This document shows, piece after piece, positions 1-5,974 of a stretch of DNA of 8,731 nucleotides; within the stretch, counting starts at the first letter, position 1, and each line of letters opens with the position of its first letter. Under the pieces are notes generated by a model. The model was not told the DNA's origin and did not search any database. It was given only the letters and a program-made list of their open reading frames with translations. The DNA is taken from positions 1 to 8,731 of the forward strand of contig JAJZKY010000161.1 of the NCBI GenBank assembly GCA_021803885.1, read 5' to 3'. The stretch is from Planctomycetota bacterium. GTDB taxonomy: Bacteria > Planctomycetota > Phycisphaerae > WQYP01 > JAJZKY01. The translations under genes were made by a program, and so were the position numbers.

Positions 1-1
1 A

Positions 2-955
2 ATGAATATGGTCAGTATTACCCGGCAACGTCACAGCGACAGTCTTAATCATGCCTTGGGGCCGGTGATTGCCGAAGCATTGGCGCGTCCCGATGTGGTG
101 GAAATCATGGCCAATCCCGACGGCAGCTTGTGGGTGGATGTCATCGCCAGGGGCCGCCAGAGACTGGGAAATATTCCCGCCAGCGCCGCCGAAACGGTGA
201 TCCGGCTTTTGGCCTCGCACATGAATGAAACCGTCAATCCGGTCTATCCGGCCATCGCCGGTGTTCTGCCGCAGTCTGGTGAAAGGTTTCAGGGACTGCT
301 GCCGCCGTTGGTGGACAAGCCGACGTTTTCCATTCGTAAGAGGCCCACGGTCATCTTTACGCTCGACGATTACGTTGCCAGTGGCGTTTTGTCGGCACAG
401 GGGGTGCAAACTATTCGCCGCGCCGTTGCCCAGCGCAAGAACATTCTGGTCGCTGGCGGCACCGGCTCCGGCAAAACCACACTGGTCAATGCCATCCTGC
501 ACGAACTGGAATTCCAACAGCAGCGCGTGGTGCTTATCGAAGACACGCGGGAATTGCAATGCTCGGCCCCAGACCGCGTGGAATTGCTGACCAAGAACAC
601 CGAACCCAAAGTGACCATGAATGATCTATTGCGTATGACGCTGCGCCTGCGGCCGGACCGCATCGTCATCGGCGAAGTCCGCGGCGGCGAAGCCCTGGCC
701 ATGCTCAAAGCTTGGAACACCGGCCATCCCGGCGGCGTCGCCACCATTCACGCCAACAGTGCCCAGGACGCCCTGCACCGGCTGGAAGACCTGATCGGCG
801 AAGTCTCCCAGACAATTCCACATCGCTCTATCGCGTCGGCGATCAATCTGGTGGTTTTCATTGAACGGATTGCCGCAGCACCAGGAAGGTGGGTATCGCA
901 GATTCAGAACGTCACGGTATTCCGCGATGGCGAGTACATGTTCCACCAAAGGTAA
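2..955 (+). CDS. trbB: TrbB, conjugal transfer secretion ATPase (VirB11 family)
   Basis: This is a hexameric traffic ATPase of the VirB11/TrbB family. Such proteins sit on the cytoplasmic face of the inner membrane and power pilus assembly and DNA transfer in the mating-pair-formation (type IV secretion) apparatus. All family motifs are visible: Walker A GGTGSGKTT with Lys158, the acidic Asp-box LIEDTREL (Glu180-Asp181), the Walker B region IVIGEVRGGEA (Glu225), and the His box GGVATIHANSA (His250). At 317 residues it is the normal length for TrbB and appears intact. ATG codons at 2 and 8 are both possible starts; the upstream ribosome site lies outside the window, so the choice is open. In standard trb operons trbC follows closely, but no trbC-like small membrane protein follows here, so the operon is interrupted or rearranged. 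The family call is near certain. TrbB rather than another VirB11 subgroup is likely from length and C-terminus. Confidence 0.93.
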   Translation: MNMVSITRQRHSDSLNHALGPVIAEALARPDVVEIMANPDGSLWVDVIARGRQRLGNIPASAAETVIRLLASHMNETVNPVYPAIAGVLPQSGERFQGLLPPLVDKPTFSIRKRPTVIFTLDDYVASGVLSAQGVQTIRRAVAQRKNILVAGGTGSGKTTLVNAILHELEFQQQRVVLIEDTRELQCSAPDRVELLTKNTEPKVTMNDLLRMTLRLRPDRIVIGEVRGGEALAMLKAWNTGHPGGVATIHANSAQDALHRLEDLIGEVSQTIPHRSIASAINLVVFIERIAAAPGRWVSQIQNVTVFRDGEYMFHQR

Positions 956-1195
956 CCGTTCGCGGACTTTCGGCCAGTCAGACTCACGACGAGCCTAACC
1001 ACACATACACTTTCCCCCCCAGAAGAAATACAAATAAACGTCTGAGAAGAAGAGCCGCTTGCGTTGTTTGCGAACCTGCGGTGGCTGGGGGGCTGTCAAA
1101 AAAGCCTTGCCCCAGAAATCGAGAGCAAAATGGCCTTGGCGGGCCAAAAACGACACACCCTATAATAAATGATGGCTTTTTACACCAAGCACCAC

Positions 1196-1225
1196 TTGAC
1201 GCGGGCGTCAGTTGCAATACATAAT
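1196..1225 (+). promoter_or_regulatory. Candidate sigma70-type promoter
   Basis: The -35 TTGACG (1196-1201) matches consensus at 5 of 6 positions. It is followed after 18 bases by CATAAT (1220-1225), also 5 of 6. TACATA at 1218-1223 would give a 16-base spacer instead. Transcription would begin near 1232 and run rightward through the stem-loop at 1246-1265 towards the GT9-like gene, giving a leader of about 250 bases. The call rests on consensus matching alone. Many phyla, including Planctomycetota, use somewhat different housekeeping promoters. Confidence 0.45.
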
Positions 1226-1228
1226 GTC

Positions 1229-1290
1229 GGCATGGATTGTTTGGTACGTATCGAGCCTGATACGTGGTCCGGCCTGATAGGTACTATGCC
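1229..1290 (+). promoter_or_regulatory. Stem-loop and repeat cluster in the leader (possible operator or structured 5'UTR)
   Basis: A perfect 7-bp inverted repeat ACGTATC (1246-1252) / GATACGT (1259-1265) encloses a 6-base loop, GAGCCT. Outside it, GGCAT (1229-1233) can pair with ATGCC (1286-1290), closing the whole segment. The word CCTGATANGT occurs twice, at 1256-1265 and 1273-1282, spaced 17 bases apart. The segment begins right at the predicted transcription start of the 1196-1225 promoter. It could be a repressor operator (direct repeat plus palindrome) or a folded leader. It resembles no riboswitch class that I recognise. Confidence 0.3.
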
Positions 1291-1315
1291 CCCTGCAACG
1301 GAGTGCTTCCTCTAG

Positions 1316-1390
1316 CCTATTCTCACCACCGGTAAACTCTTTGACTGGAAAAGTCTCGATGATGTGCCGGACTTCAAAACCATCCAGCTT
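1316..1390 (+). pseudogene. Short transposase N-terminal relic
   Basis: In the frame starting at 1316, straight after a TAG at 1313-1315, the translation contains KLFDWKSLDDVPDFKTIQ. This reads like real protein and resembles the start of a group of IS4/IS1182-like DDE transposases that open with an aromatic-Asp/Glu-Trp-x-Ser-Leu-Asp-Asp-x-Pro-Asp motif. After about residue 25 the frame (open to 1579) loses that character. No continuation of the transposase (such as the expected Arg-Gly-x-Gly-Arg-x-Asp-Tyr-Pro segment) follows. I read it as a fossil of a deleted insertion sequence. The match is recalled, not searched, and the piece is very short. Confidence 0.35.
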
Positions 1391-1467
1391 ACGTGGCTTG
1401 ACAGGTCAAAGCGTTGCATACAGAATGTGCGGGAAGATCGGGCTGCGGTGCGTGGCGCTGCAATTGC

Positions 1468-1472
1468 AGGAG
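1468..1472 (+). promoter_or_regulatory. Shine-Dalgarno supporting the ATG at 1483
   Basis: AGGAG at 1468-1472 lies 10 bases before the ATG at 1483. The longer open frame from 1414 has no comparable site. An ATG at 1492 would be 19 bases away, which is too far. The site therefore favours 1483 as the start of the GT9-like gene. Confidence 0.5.
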
Positions 1473-1482
1473 TGCGGAACGG

Positions 1483-2994
1483 ATGTGCACCATGGAGATT
1501 CGGCCAACGTTCGCCAACGCTGCCGATTGCACGCACGCCATGTCGGCCAAGCGGGCGACGGTGGTGCGCTGCAACCTGAATCTCTATGGGGGCAGGCCGC
1601 ACGTGGAGATGTGTCGACAATGCACTCATCGCCAGCCATTATCGGCGGATACGTTGGTAGCCGTAGCGGTTTCGGCCAACCCCAAGGCTACGCCATCGGC
1701 AGTACCCGCCGGGACGGGCTGGCGTTTTGCTCTGCCCTCGCCCACCGAATTGCGGCTGGCGACCATGCGGGCCTCCATGTGCCAGGTTTGTCAGCACAAC
1801 GGCGGCATAACTTTGGAACGTGATGGTCGACCTGTCTTTATAGTGCGCTGCAAACTCAGCGGCCGTGGTGGTTTGAGCTTGATCCACGATTCCTGCCAAG
1901 CCCATAAGTGGCCGGTGGTGGCGAAACTGTCTTCTGGCCAGGTCGGCGGCACCAGTGGCTTGAGGCAGGCAGTAGCCACCAGTGCACGGCGCTTGGGAAA
2001 TAGGGCTCGCTCCTTTACCCTCCGTCAACGTAACGCAGCAGCCACCCAGTCGCTGCTCTTAAAGGCCCATCTGAGCCCCGGCGATACGGTGACACTCACC
2101 GCAGTCGTGCGGGATCTGCACCGGGCGTATCCCGGGCGCTTTGCCACTGCAGTGGATACCACGGCCATGGAGTTGTGGGAGCATAATCCCTACGTTAGAA
2201 ACTTCGGCCGTGCAGATTCATCCGTTCGCACGATTGCCATGCACTACCCGCTGGTGAATCAGAGCAACCAGCGGCCGGCGCATTTCCTTCGCGGATATGC
2301 AGATTATCTGGAAGGGGAGTTGGAGTTGCCCATACCAACAAGCGAATTCCGCGGCGACGTGTACCTGTCCGACGCGGAGAAAAATTCTGGCCATCAAGTA
2401 CGAGATACGTTCGGCTATAATGGACCGTTTTGGATGATCTTTGCCGGCGGCAAGTATGATTTTACTGCGAAGTGGTGGTCTCCAGATTATTATCAGGCGG
2501 TGGTGGACCATTTTCGTGGCCGGATTCAGTTTGTACAGTGCGGGGAGGCAGGGCACTGGCATCCATCGCTAAAAGGTGTGTTCAATCTCGTGGGCAAGAC
2601 TTCGCTTAGGCAACTAGTGCGGCTGATATATCACACAGCGGGCGTGGTATGTCCGGTGACGCTGGCGATGCATCTGACGGCGGCCGTGCCGACGAAGACC
2701 AACCGTTTAAGGCCGTGTGTGGTGATCGCAGGCGGACGGGAGCCGCCACACTGGGAAGCATATCCAGGGCATCAGTTTTTGCATACGGTGGGGATGCTTT
2801 CATGCTGCGGAACGGGCGGCTGCTGGAAAAGTCGTTGCCAGAAGGTGGGTGACAACGATTTCAAGGATAAGGTAAATCTTTGCGAAAGGCCGATACCGGT
2901 GCGCGAGGATTTGGTGATTCCGCAGTGCATGGCGATGATCAAGCCCGGGCGGGTGATCGAAGCAGTCGAGGGGTACTTGGCGGGGGTGGCATGA
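1483..2994 (+). CDS. GT9/heptosyltransferase-like glycosyltransferase with cysteine-rich N-terminus
   Basis: About residues 185-503 resemble ADP-heptose:LPS heptosyltransferase-type (GT9, GT-B fold) enzymes. A substrate-loop segment contains FAGGKYDFTAKWW, followed by GKTSLRQLVRLIYHTAGVVC and CPVTLAMHLTAAVPTK, where GT9 proteins bind the nucleotide sugar. The N-terminus is unusual, with two Cys modules: C16-x13-C30-x13-C44-x2-C47, and C100-x2-C103-x19-C123-x14-C138-x2-H141. Both contain the pattern V-R-C-[NK]-L and may bind metal (zinc or Fe-S). A third cluster near the C-terminus has C441, C442, C447, C452, C467 and C482. The start at 1483 (503 residues) is chosen for its Shine-Dalgarno; the frame is open back to 1414. 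I see no signal peptide or membrane segment, so the protein is probably cytosolic. It is followed by another glycosyltransferase gene 63 bases on, probably in one operon. The sugar donor and acceptor cannot be told from sequence. Confidence 0.72.
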   Translation: MCTMEIRPTFANAADCTHAMSAKRATVVRCNLNLYGGRPHVEMCRQCTHRQPLSADTLVAVAVSANPKATPSAVPAGTGWRFALPSPTELRLATMRASMCQVCQHNGGITLERDGRPVFIVRCKLSGRGGLSLIHDSCQAHKWPVVAKLSSGQVGGTSGLRQAVATSARRLGNRARSFTLRQRNAAATQSLLLKAHLSPGDTVTLTAVVRDLHRAYPGRFATAVDTTAMELWEHNPYVRNFGRADSSVRTIAMHYPLVNQSNQRPAHFLRGYADYLEGELELPIPTSEFRGDVYLSDAEKNSGHQVRDTFGYNGPFWMIFAGGKYDFTAKWWSPDYYQAVVDHFRGRIQFVQCGEAGHWHPSLKGVFNLVGKTSLRQLVRLIYHTAGVVCPVTLAMHLTAAVPTKTNRLRPCVVIAGGREPPHWEAYPGHQFLHTVGMLSCCGTGGCWKSRCQKVGDNDFKDKVNLCERPIPVREDLVIPQCMAMIKPGRVIEAVEGYLAGVA

Positions 2995-3068
2995 AGTCGG
3001 TGTGCAAAATCCATCGGTCGATTAAAGCGGCTTCAGACCTTCCTTGCGGAGCCGCTGATGCCGCTTAA
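2991..3068 (+). CDS. Possible 25-residue ORF bridging the two glycosyltransferase genes
   Basis: The ATG at 2991 overlaps the stop of the GT9-like gene as ATGA. The frame runs 25 codons (beginning MKSVCKIHRSIKAASD) to a TAA at 3066-3068, overlapping the first 11 bases of the downstream gene. The ATGA arrangement is the classical geometry for translational coupling, so ribosomes finishing the upstream gene could translate this ORF and end next to the start of the next gene. There is no recognisable domain. It may equally be chance or the remnant of a gene start. It is included because its geometry, not its sequence, is suggestive. Confidence 0.2.
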   Translation: MKSVCKIHRSIKAASDLPCGAADAA

Positions 3069-4635
3069 ATTGGCGTTTGCAACTGTTGGCGACCAATTGT
3101 TCTTTCCAGGGCTACTGGCGACGGTGAACTCCATCCGACGTTATCACCCCCAAAGCGACATATACGTCGTGGATAACTGCAAATATGCGACCGGTATGAC
3201 GGAGCCGCAGAAGCGGTTGTTGAAGGATGTTGCGATTCTGGATGCCAGTTCGCTGGATGCTCCCGGGCGTGTCCTAGGTGCATGGCAGTTAAAAACCTAC
3301 CTGCTGGATCGGTTGGTACGCGAAGGCTACGACGTGGTCTGCGGGATCGATGCAGACTGCCTGCTTTGTTCTTCAATCGATGACATTGCAAGGCAGGCGA
3401 CGAGTTCCGGCAAATTTATGGGTGGACAAGACGGCGGAGGAGTTGACTACGCTGAGTCTGGATACAGGGCCTACAATTTTGCGAAGCCGGCGTTCTGCCG
3501 CCGATATATATCGACGTCGTTTTGCGTGATACCGGTCAACATGCGAACACTTTCAGTATTGGCGGAAGCTGTGGCGTGTACCAACGAGGCCGAGTACGGT
3601 CCCCAACTCGCGAAGCTCTACAAGGGACATGGCGACCAGGGCATACTGAACGCGGTCATTTATAAACAGCTTGGCGAGGAAGGGATGGAGGCGTTGCCAA
3701 ACGACCTTTGGAGCCAGCACTGGCGATACTGGGACACCATCCTAAGCTGCGAGGACGGCGTTCTCCTCAACCACTCGGCCGGACGGCAGCGACAACGGAC
3801 GATTCACTGTGGAGGGACCGACAAGTTCTGGAATCGGGCGCACAGCGAAAAGCTGCGAGCGGGATGGACAGGCCAGATAGCGCCGTATTGCTGGTTCCTG
3901 TATAATCTTTTTTTCGGATGCGAGACGGCGCTTTCGATGGATCCGTTTCTTTACCTGCCGCCGGAGTCATACCATCTATTGGATGATCTATTGTATTTTT
4001 ACTCGCGGCTGACAGATTTTGGCAATGCGCCAGCGGTACTCTGGGATCGGATCGGACGGTCATTTTTAGCCCGATTGAGGGGCGATGTAACGACATTTAT
4101 GTCTCTTGAATCGAGCCTGTCGACCTACATCAGGTTGGCCAAGAATCTGCCGCCGGGAGCCAAGCTGGTTGAAATTGGAAGCTACGAAGGCGGCTCGATC
4201 TTGACGGTGGCGATCGCATGCCTCAACAGCGATTTGACCCTTTATTCTGTCGAATCTTTTACCGGCAATTACGATGGTACGATGGATGGCCATAGATTGC
4301 CATCCATGCCGGCTTATTATAAAAATATACATGTCGATAGGCCAAACATGCGGCTCATCACTATCAACGCCGCGTCAAGCGTGGCCGCCCGCCAGTTTGC
4401 CGACGCAACCTTGGACATGGTCTTTATCGACGACAACCATTCAGAAGATGGCGTAAGGTCGTCCCTGCGGAGCTGGACTCGCAAGGTGAGGCCAGGCGGC
4501 ATTATCGCCGGAGATGACTTTCACTTTGCATCCGTGCGGAAGGTGGTGACCGAAGCTCTGGGGCCGGATGTGCGGGATGAACATAACGTATGGTGGGCTC
4601 GCAAGCAGGATGGTTCGGCAACGGGAGTGCAGTAG
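3058..4635 (+). CDS. Bifunctional GT8-like glycosyltransferase / SAM methyltransferase fusion
   Basis: One 525-residue polypeptide carries two catalytic-looking domains. Residues 1 to about 265 look like a GT-A glycosyltransferase of the GT8 type: N-terminal LAFATVGDQLFFPGLLATVNS, a metal-binding D-x-D at Asp98-Ala-Asp100 (CGIDADCL), GDQGILN at 192-198, and His239 in NHSAGRQ, in the place of the C-terminal metal-ligand His of GT8 enzymes. Residues about 345-520 are a class I SAM methyltransferase resembling Methyltransf_24: motif I VEIGSYEGGS (Glu372 onward), Glu399 in YSVESFTG, FIDDNHSEDG (Asp458, Asp459, His461), and GGIIAGDD (480-487). The roughly 80 residues between are aromatic-rich and unassigned. 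GGAG at 3048-3051, six bases before ATG 3058, supports the start. It lies 63 bases after the GT9-like gene, so the two probably act together on one glycan. The substrate is unknown. No transmembrane segment is evident. Confidence 0.78.
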   Translation: MPLKLAFATVGDQLFFPGLLATVNSIRRYHPQSDIYVVDNCKYATGMTEPQKRLLKDVAILDASSLDAPGRVLGAWQLKTYLLDRLVREGYDVVCGIDADCLLCSSIDDIARQATSSGKFMGGQDGGGVDYAESGYRAYNFAKPAFCRRYISTSFCVIPVNMRTLSVLAEAVACTNEAEYGPQLAKLYKGHGDQGILNAVIYKQLGEEGMEALPNDLWSQHWRYWDTILSCEDGVLLNHSAGRQRQRTIHCGGTDKFWNRAHSEKLRAGWTGQIAPYCWFLYNLFFGCETALSMDPFLYLPPESYHLLDDLLYFYSRLTDFGNAPAVLWDRIGRSFLARLRGDVTTFMSLESSLSTYIRLAKNLPPGAKLVEIGSYEGGSILTVAIACLNSDLTLYSVESFTGNYDGTMDGHRLPSMPAYYKNIHVDRPNMRLITINAASSVAARQFADATLDMVFIDDNHSEDGVRSSLRSWTRKVRPGGIIAGDDFHFASVRKVVTEALGPDVRDEHNVWWARKQDGSATGVQ

Positions 4636-4657
4636 CGCGCAGGCCACACCCAGCCCT

Positions 4658-4672
4658 CATAGGCTCTAACTT
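4658..4672 (+). repeat. IS4-family left terminal inverted repeat
   Basis: CATAGGCTCTAACTT pairs with the right-end copy at 5960-5974 with two mismatches. The transposase stop codon in the restored frame (4672-4674) overlaps its inner edge, as is common in compact IS elements. Confidence 0.65.
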
Positions 4673-4854
4673 CACGATGCGGGTTTTCGTTTTCTCTTGC
4701 CGTGGCACAGCCCCCGGCGAATCGTGGGCCGGTAGCGCAGGACGTTTTCCAAGCCGATGGGCGGAATAATGGTGGACACCAGTTCTCTGAAGATCATGGC
4801 CTGTTCACGCCAGCGGCTTCGCTGCGGTTGGATCGCTATATCCCCAGGGGAAAA
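4672..4854 (-). other. Out-of-frame C-terminal tail of the IS4 transposase
   Basis: Continuing from the T6 run at 4856-4851 with one T removed, the frame reads SPGDIAIQPQRSRWREQAMI, then a hydrophobic helix ending in an Arg/Lys-rich tail (HGKRKRKPAS) and a stop at 4672-4674. A Trp-Arg-Glu helix followed by a basic end is the usual C-terminus of this transposase group. It therefore belongs to the gene at 4805-5911 and adds about 60 residues. The shift is either a one-base insertion, a sequencing homopolymer error, or a recoding site. Confidence 0.75.
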
Positions 4855-5911
4855 AATGCTCGGCTTGTCGCCAGAGCTTTTCCACCAGTAAGGCGACAAA
4901 TAATTTGCCGTTTAGCCAAGCCCGTGAACTGCCGTCAGTTCGCTTGGGAAGCAGCCCCAGCCCCATAATGGATTTCATACGTTTGAACACCAGTTCTATC
5001 TGCCAGCGTAGCCGATAGGCTCTGAACACCTCGCGGTTAGGCATTTCCCTGGCATCCACGCTGGTCCAAATCATGACGTAATGAGCCATCATCCGCCCCA
5101 AACGCCCCAGCTTACGATCACAGCGGCTGGCCGCACGGCGGCGGCGACGCAACTCCCTTAACGCGCTGACGCGGCTTCGCTTGACCACCAATAGCCGGCC
5201 TTTATACCACTGGCTTGGCCCCTTGACCCAGGCAGTCCATGCGGCAGCCTGCCTCACCTTCAGGCCACGAATGCGTTTGAACACTTCGATTCGCTTCCCA
5301 TTCTTTTGATCGTATAACGGTAAGGCCATCGGATTGAGCCGCACGAGCGCCTCGCCCCCCCGGCTTTTGACGCTTTCCACCCCCGTAGGCGTGCTATAGC
5401 CGCGATCCCCCATCACCACATCTCCGGCCCGCAGTGGAAAGCGCGCGAATTTTTCACCGCCATGCACGTCGGTCAGCTCGAAATGTGTACAACTCAAACT
5501 ACCAAGGTCCACGCACCAATGTACCCGCCATAGACTGCCGGTTTCCCCTTGCTCACGAACACTGCTGGCGTCTACCGCCAAAAAGCGGCGGCCGCCCGAG
5601 AAGGATACCTCCCGATTCCACGAGGCTTGTGCCAGCCACGCCAGCCAACGTTCGGAGGCCCGCAAACGCTTGAATACCGCCACCGCCGACACTTTTCCCC
5701 ATCCCGCCAGAGTAATACGCGTCGCTGATTCCCGTAGTGAGCATCCGTCGGCCACATGCAGCAGCAGCATTCGCAGCAATGCCGAAGGGTTCTTCACGTT
5801 CCGTGTCCGCTTCAAGGCCCCGAGTTCCCGGGCCTTGGTTTCCCATCCATCCGGCATCAACTCGGCCAAAAGCCCCCACTGTTCGTCCGACCGCGCCATC
5901 CATTGCTGCAT
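4805..5911 (-). CDS. IS4-family DDE transposase, frameshifted near the C-terminus
   Basis: This is the transposase of the surrounding element; it cuts and re-joins the IS ends. Visible in order are an N-terminal helical DNA-binding region, the first catalytic Asp114 (FLAVDASSV), the second Asp169 (VVMGDRGYS), and the family signature Tyr299-Arg302-Glu306-Lys313 (YRLRWQIELVFKRMK), which supplies the third acidic residue. All three catalytic residues are present. The open frame ends at 368 residues with the uncharacteristic tail GYSDPTAAKPLA. The expected C-terminal helix continues one frame over from a T6 run (4856-4851), giving about 412 residues if one T is dropped. A good promoter lies directly upstream (5956-5928), leaving a leader of about 10 bases. 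No Shine-Dalgarno is visible. The catalytic core is intact, but activity without the tail is uncertain. Confidence 0.88.
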   Translation of the reverse strand: MQQWMARSDEQWGLLAELMPDGWETKARELGALKRTRNVKNPSALLRMLLLHVADGCSLRESATRITLAGWGKVSAVAVFKRLRASERWLAWLAQASWNREVSFSGGRRFLAVDASSVREQGETGSLWRVHWCVDLGSLSCTHFELTDVHGGEKFARFPLRAGDVVMGDRGYSTPTGVESVKSRGGEALVRLNPMALPLYDQKNGKRIEVFKRIRGLKVRQAAAWTAWVKGPSQWYKGRLLVVKRSRVSALRELRRRRRAASRCDRKLGRLGRMMAHYVMIWTSVDAREMPNREVFRAYRLRWQIELVFKRMKSIMGLGLLPKRTDGSSRAWLNGKLFVALLVEKLWRQAEHFFPWGYSDPTAAKPLA

Positions 5912-5927
5912 GTTTTTCGTGCAGGTA

Positions 5928-5956
5928 AATATACCCGCCTTCGTGCCATATGTAAA
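5928..5956 (-). promoter_or_regulatory. IS4 transposase promoter
   Basis: Read on the minus strand, TTTACA (5956-5951) is followed after exactly 17 bases by TATATT (5933-5928). Each hexamer matches consensus at 5 of 6 positions and the spacing is ideal. Transcription would start near 5921, about 10 bases before the transposase ATG (5911-5909). The -35 overlaps the palindromic end of the element, so transposase binding at the end could autoregulate expression. Confidence 0.6.
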
Positions 5957-5974
5957 CTTAAGTTAGCGCATATG
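5947..5974 (-). repeat. IS4-family right terminal repeat with nested palindromes
   Basis: The terminal inverted repeat occupies 5960-5974. Inside this end, a perfect 10-bp palindrome AACTTAAGTT (5955-5964) is bracketed by two copies of CATATG (5947-5952 and 5969-5974), making a near-symmetric 28-base block. The left end has only the outer half (AACTT without the mirrored half). The right end, which carries the promoter, therefore has an extra dyad that could be a transposase or regulator binding site. Confidence 0.6.

Larger units (their letters stand above)
956..1482. other. Intergenic region between trbB and the GT9-like gene
   Basis: No convincing complete gene lies here. Open frames through 956-1224 have low-complexity, Arg/Pro-rich translations typical of non-coding DNA. 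What can be seen is a perfect 5-bp inverted repeat TGGCC/GGCCA (1131-1135 and 1142-1146, loop TTGGCG) with A-tracts on both sides, too short to call a terminator with confidence. There is also a TATAAT at 1161-1166 with a TTGGCG 19 bases upstream (a weak second promoter candidate), a stronger promoter at 1196-1225, a stem-loop region at 1229-1290, and a transposase-like peptide relic at 1316-1390. The last three have their own entries. Confidence 0.6.
4658..5974 (-). mobile_element. IS4-family insertion sequence (about 1.3 kb)
   Basis: The element is bounded by imperfect terminal inverted repeats: CATAGGCTCTAACTT at 4658-4672, and CATATGCGCTAACTT read on the minus strand from 5974 to 5960 (13 of 15 identical). 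It contains one minus-strand transposase gene with an IS4-type Y-R-E-K signature. The left end abuts the short spacer after the GT/methyltransferase gene, and the right end abuts a truncated IS3 orfB. I find no 9-13 bp target duplication: the left flank (ending CAGCCCT) and right flank (starting GGGTTCG) differ. One side has therefore probably been altered since insertion. Ends are assigned by the inverted repeat and could be off by a few bases. Confidence 0.75.

Noticed and set aside
991..997. GCCTAAC, which fits the outer core of an integron attC site
   Set aside because: No matching GTTRRRY partner occurs at a suitable distance and there is no integron cassette structure around it.
1131..1146. 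TGGCC/GGCCA hairpin flanked by A-tracts as an intrinsic terminator
   Set aside because: The stem is only five base pairs. A T-run follows it only on the minus strand, where no gene would need it.
889..1224. 111-codon plus-strand open frame after trbB, a possible trbC replacement
   Set aside because: It overlaps the end of trbB by 67 bases, has no hydrophobic segments as TrbC would, and its translation is Arg/Pro-rich with no recognisable domain.
1341..1823. 160-codon plus-strand frame overlapping the GT9-like gene start
   Set aside because: The competing frame from 1483 has the ordered Cys modules and continues into the GT9 domain. This one does not connect to any domain.
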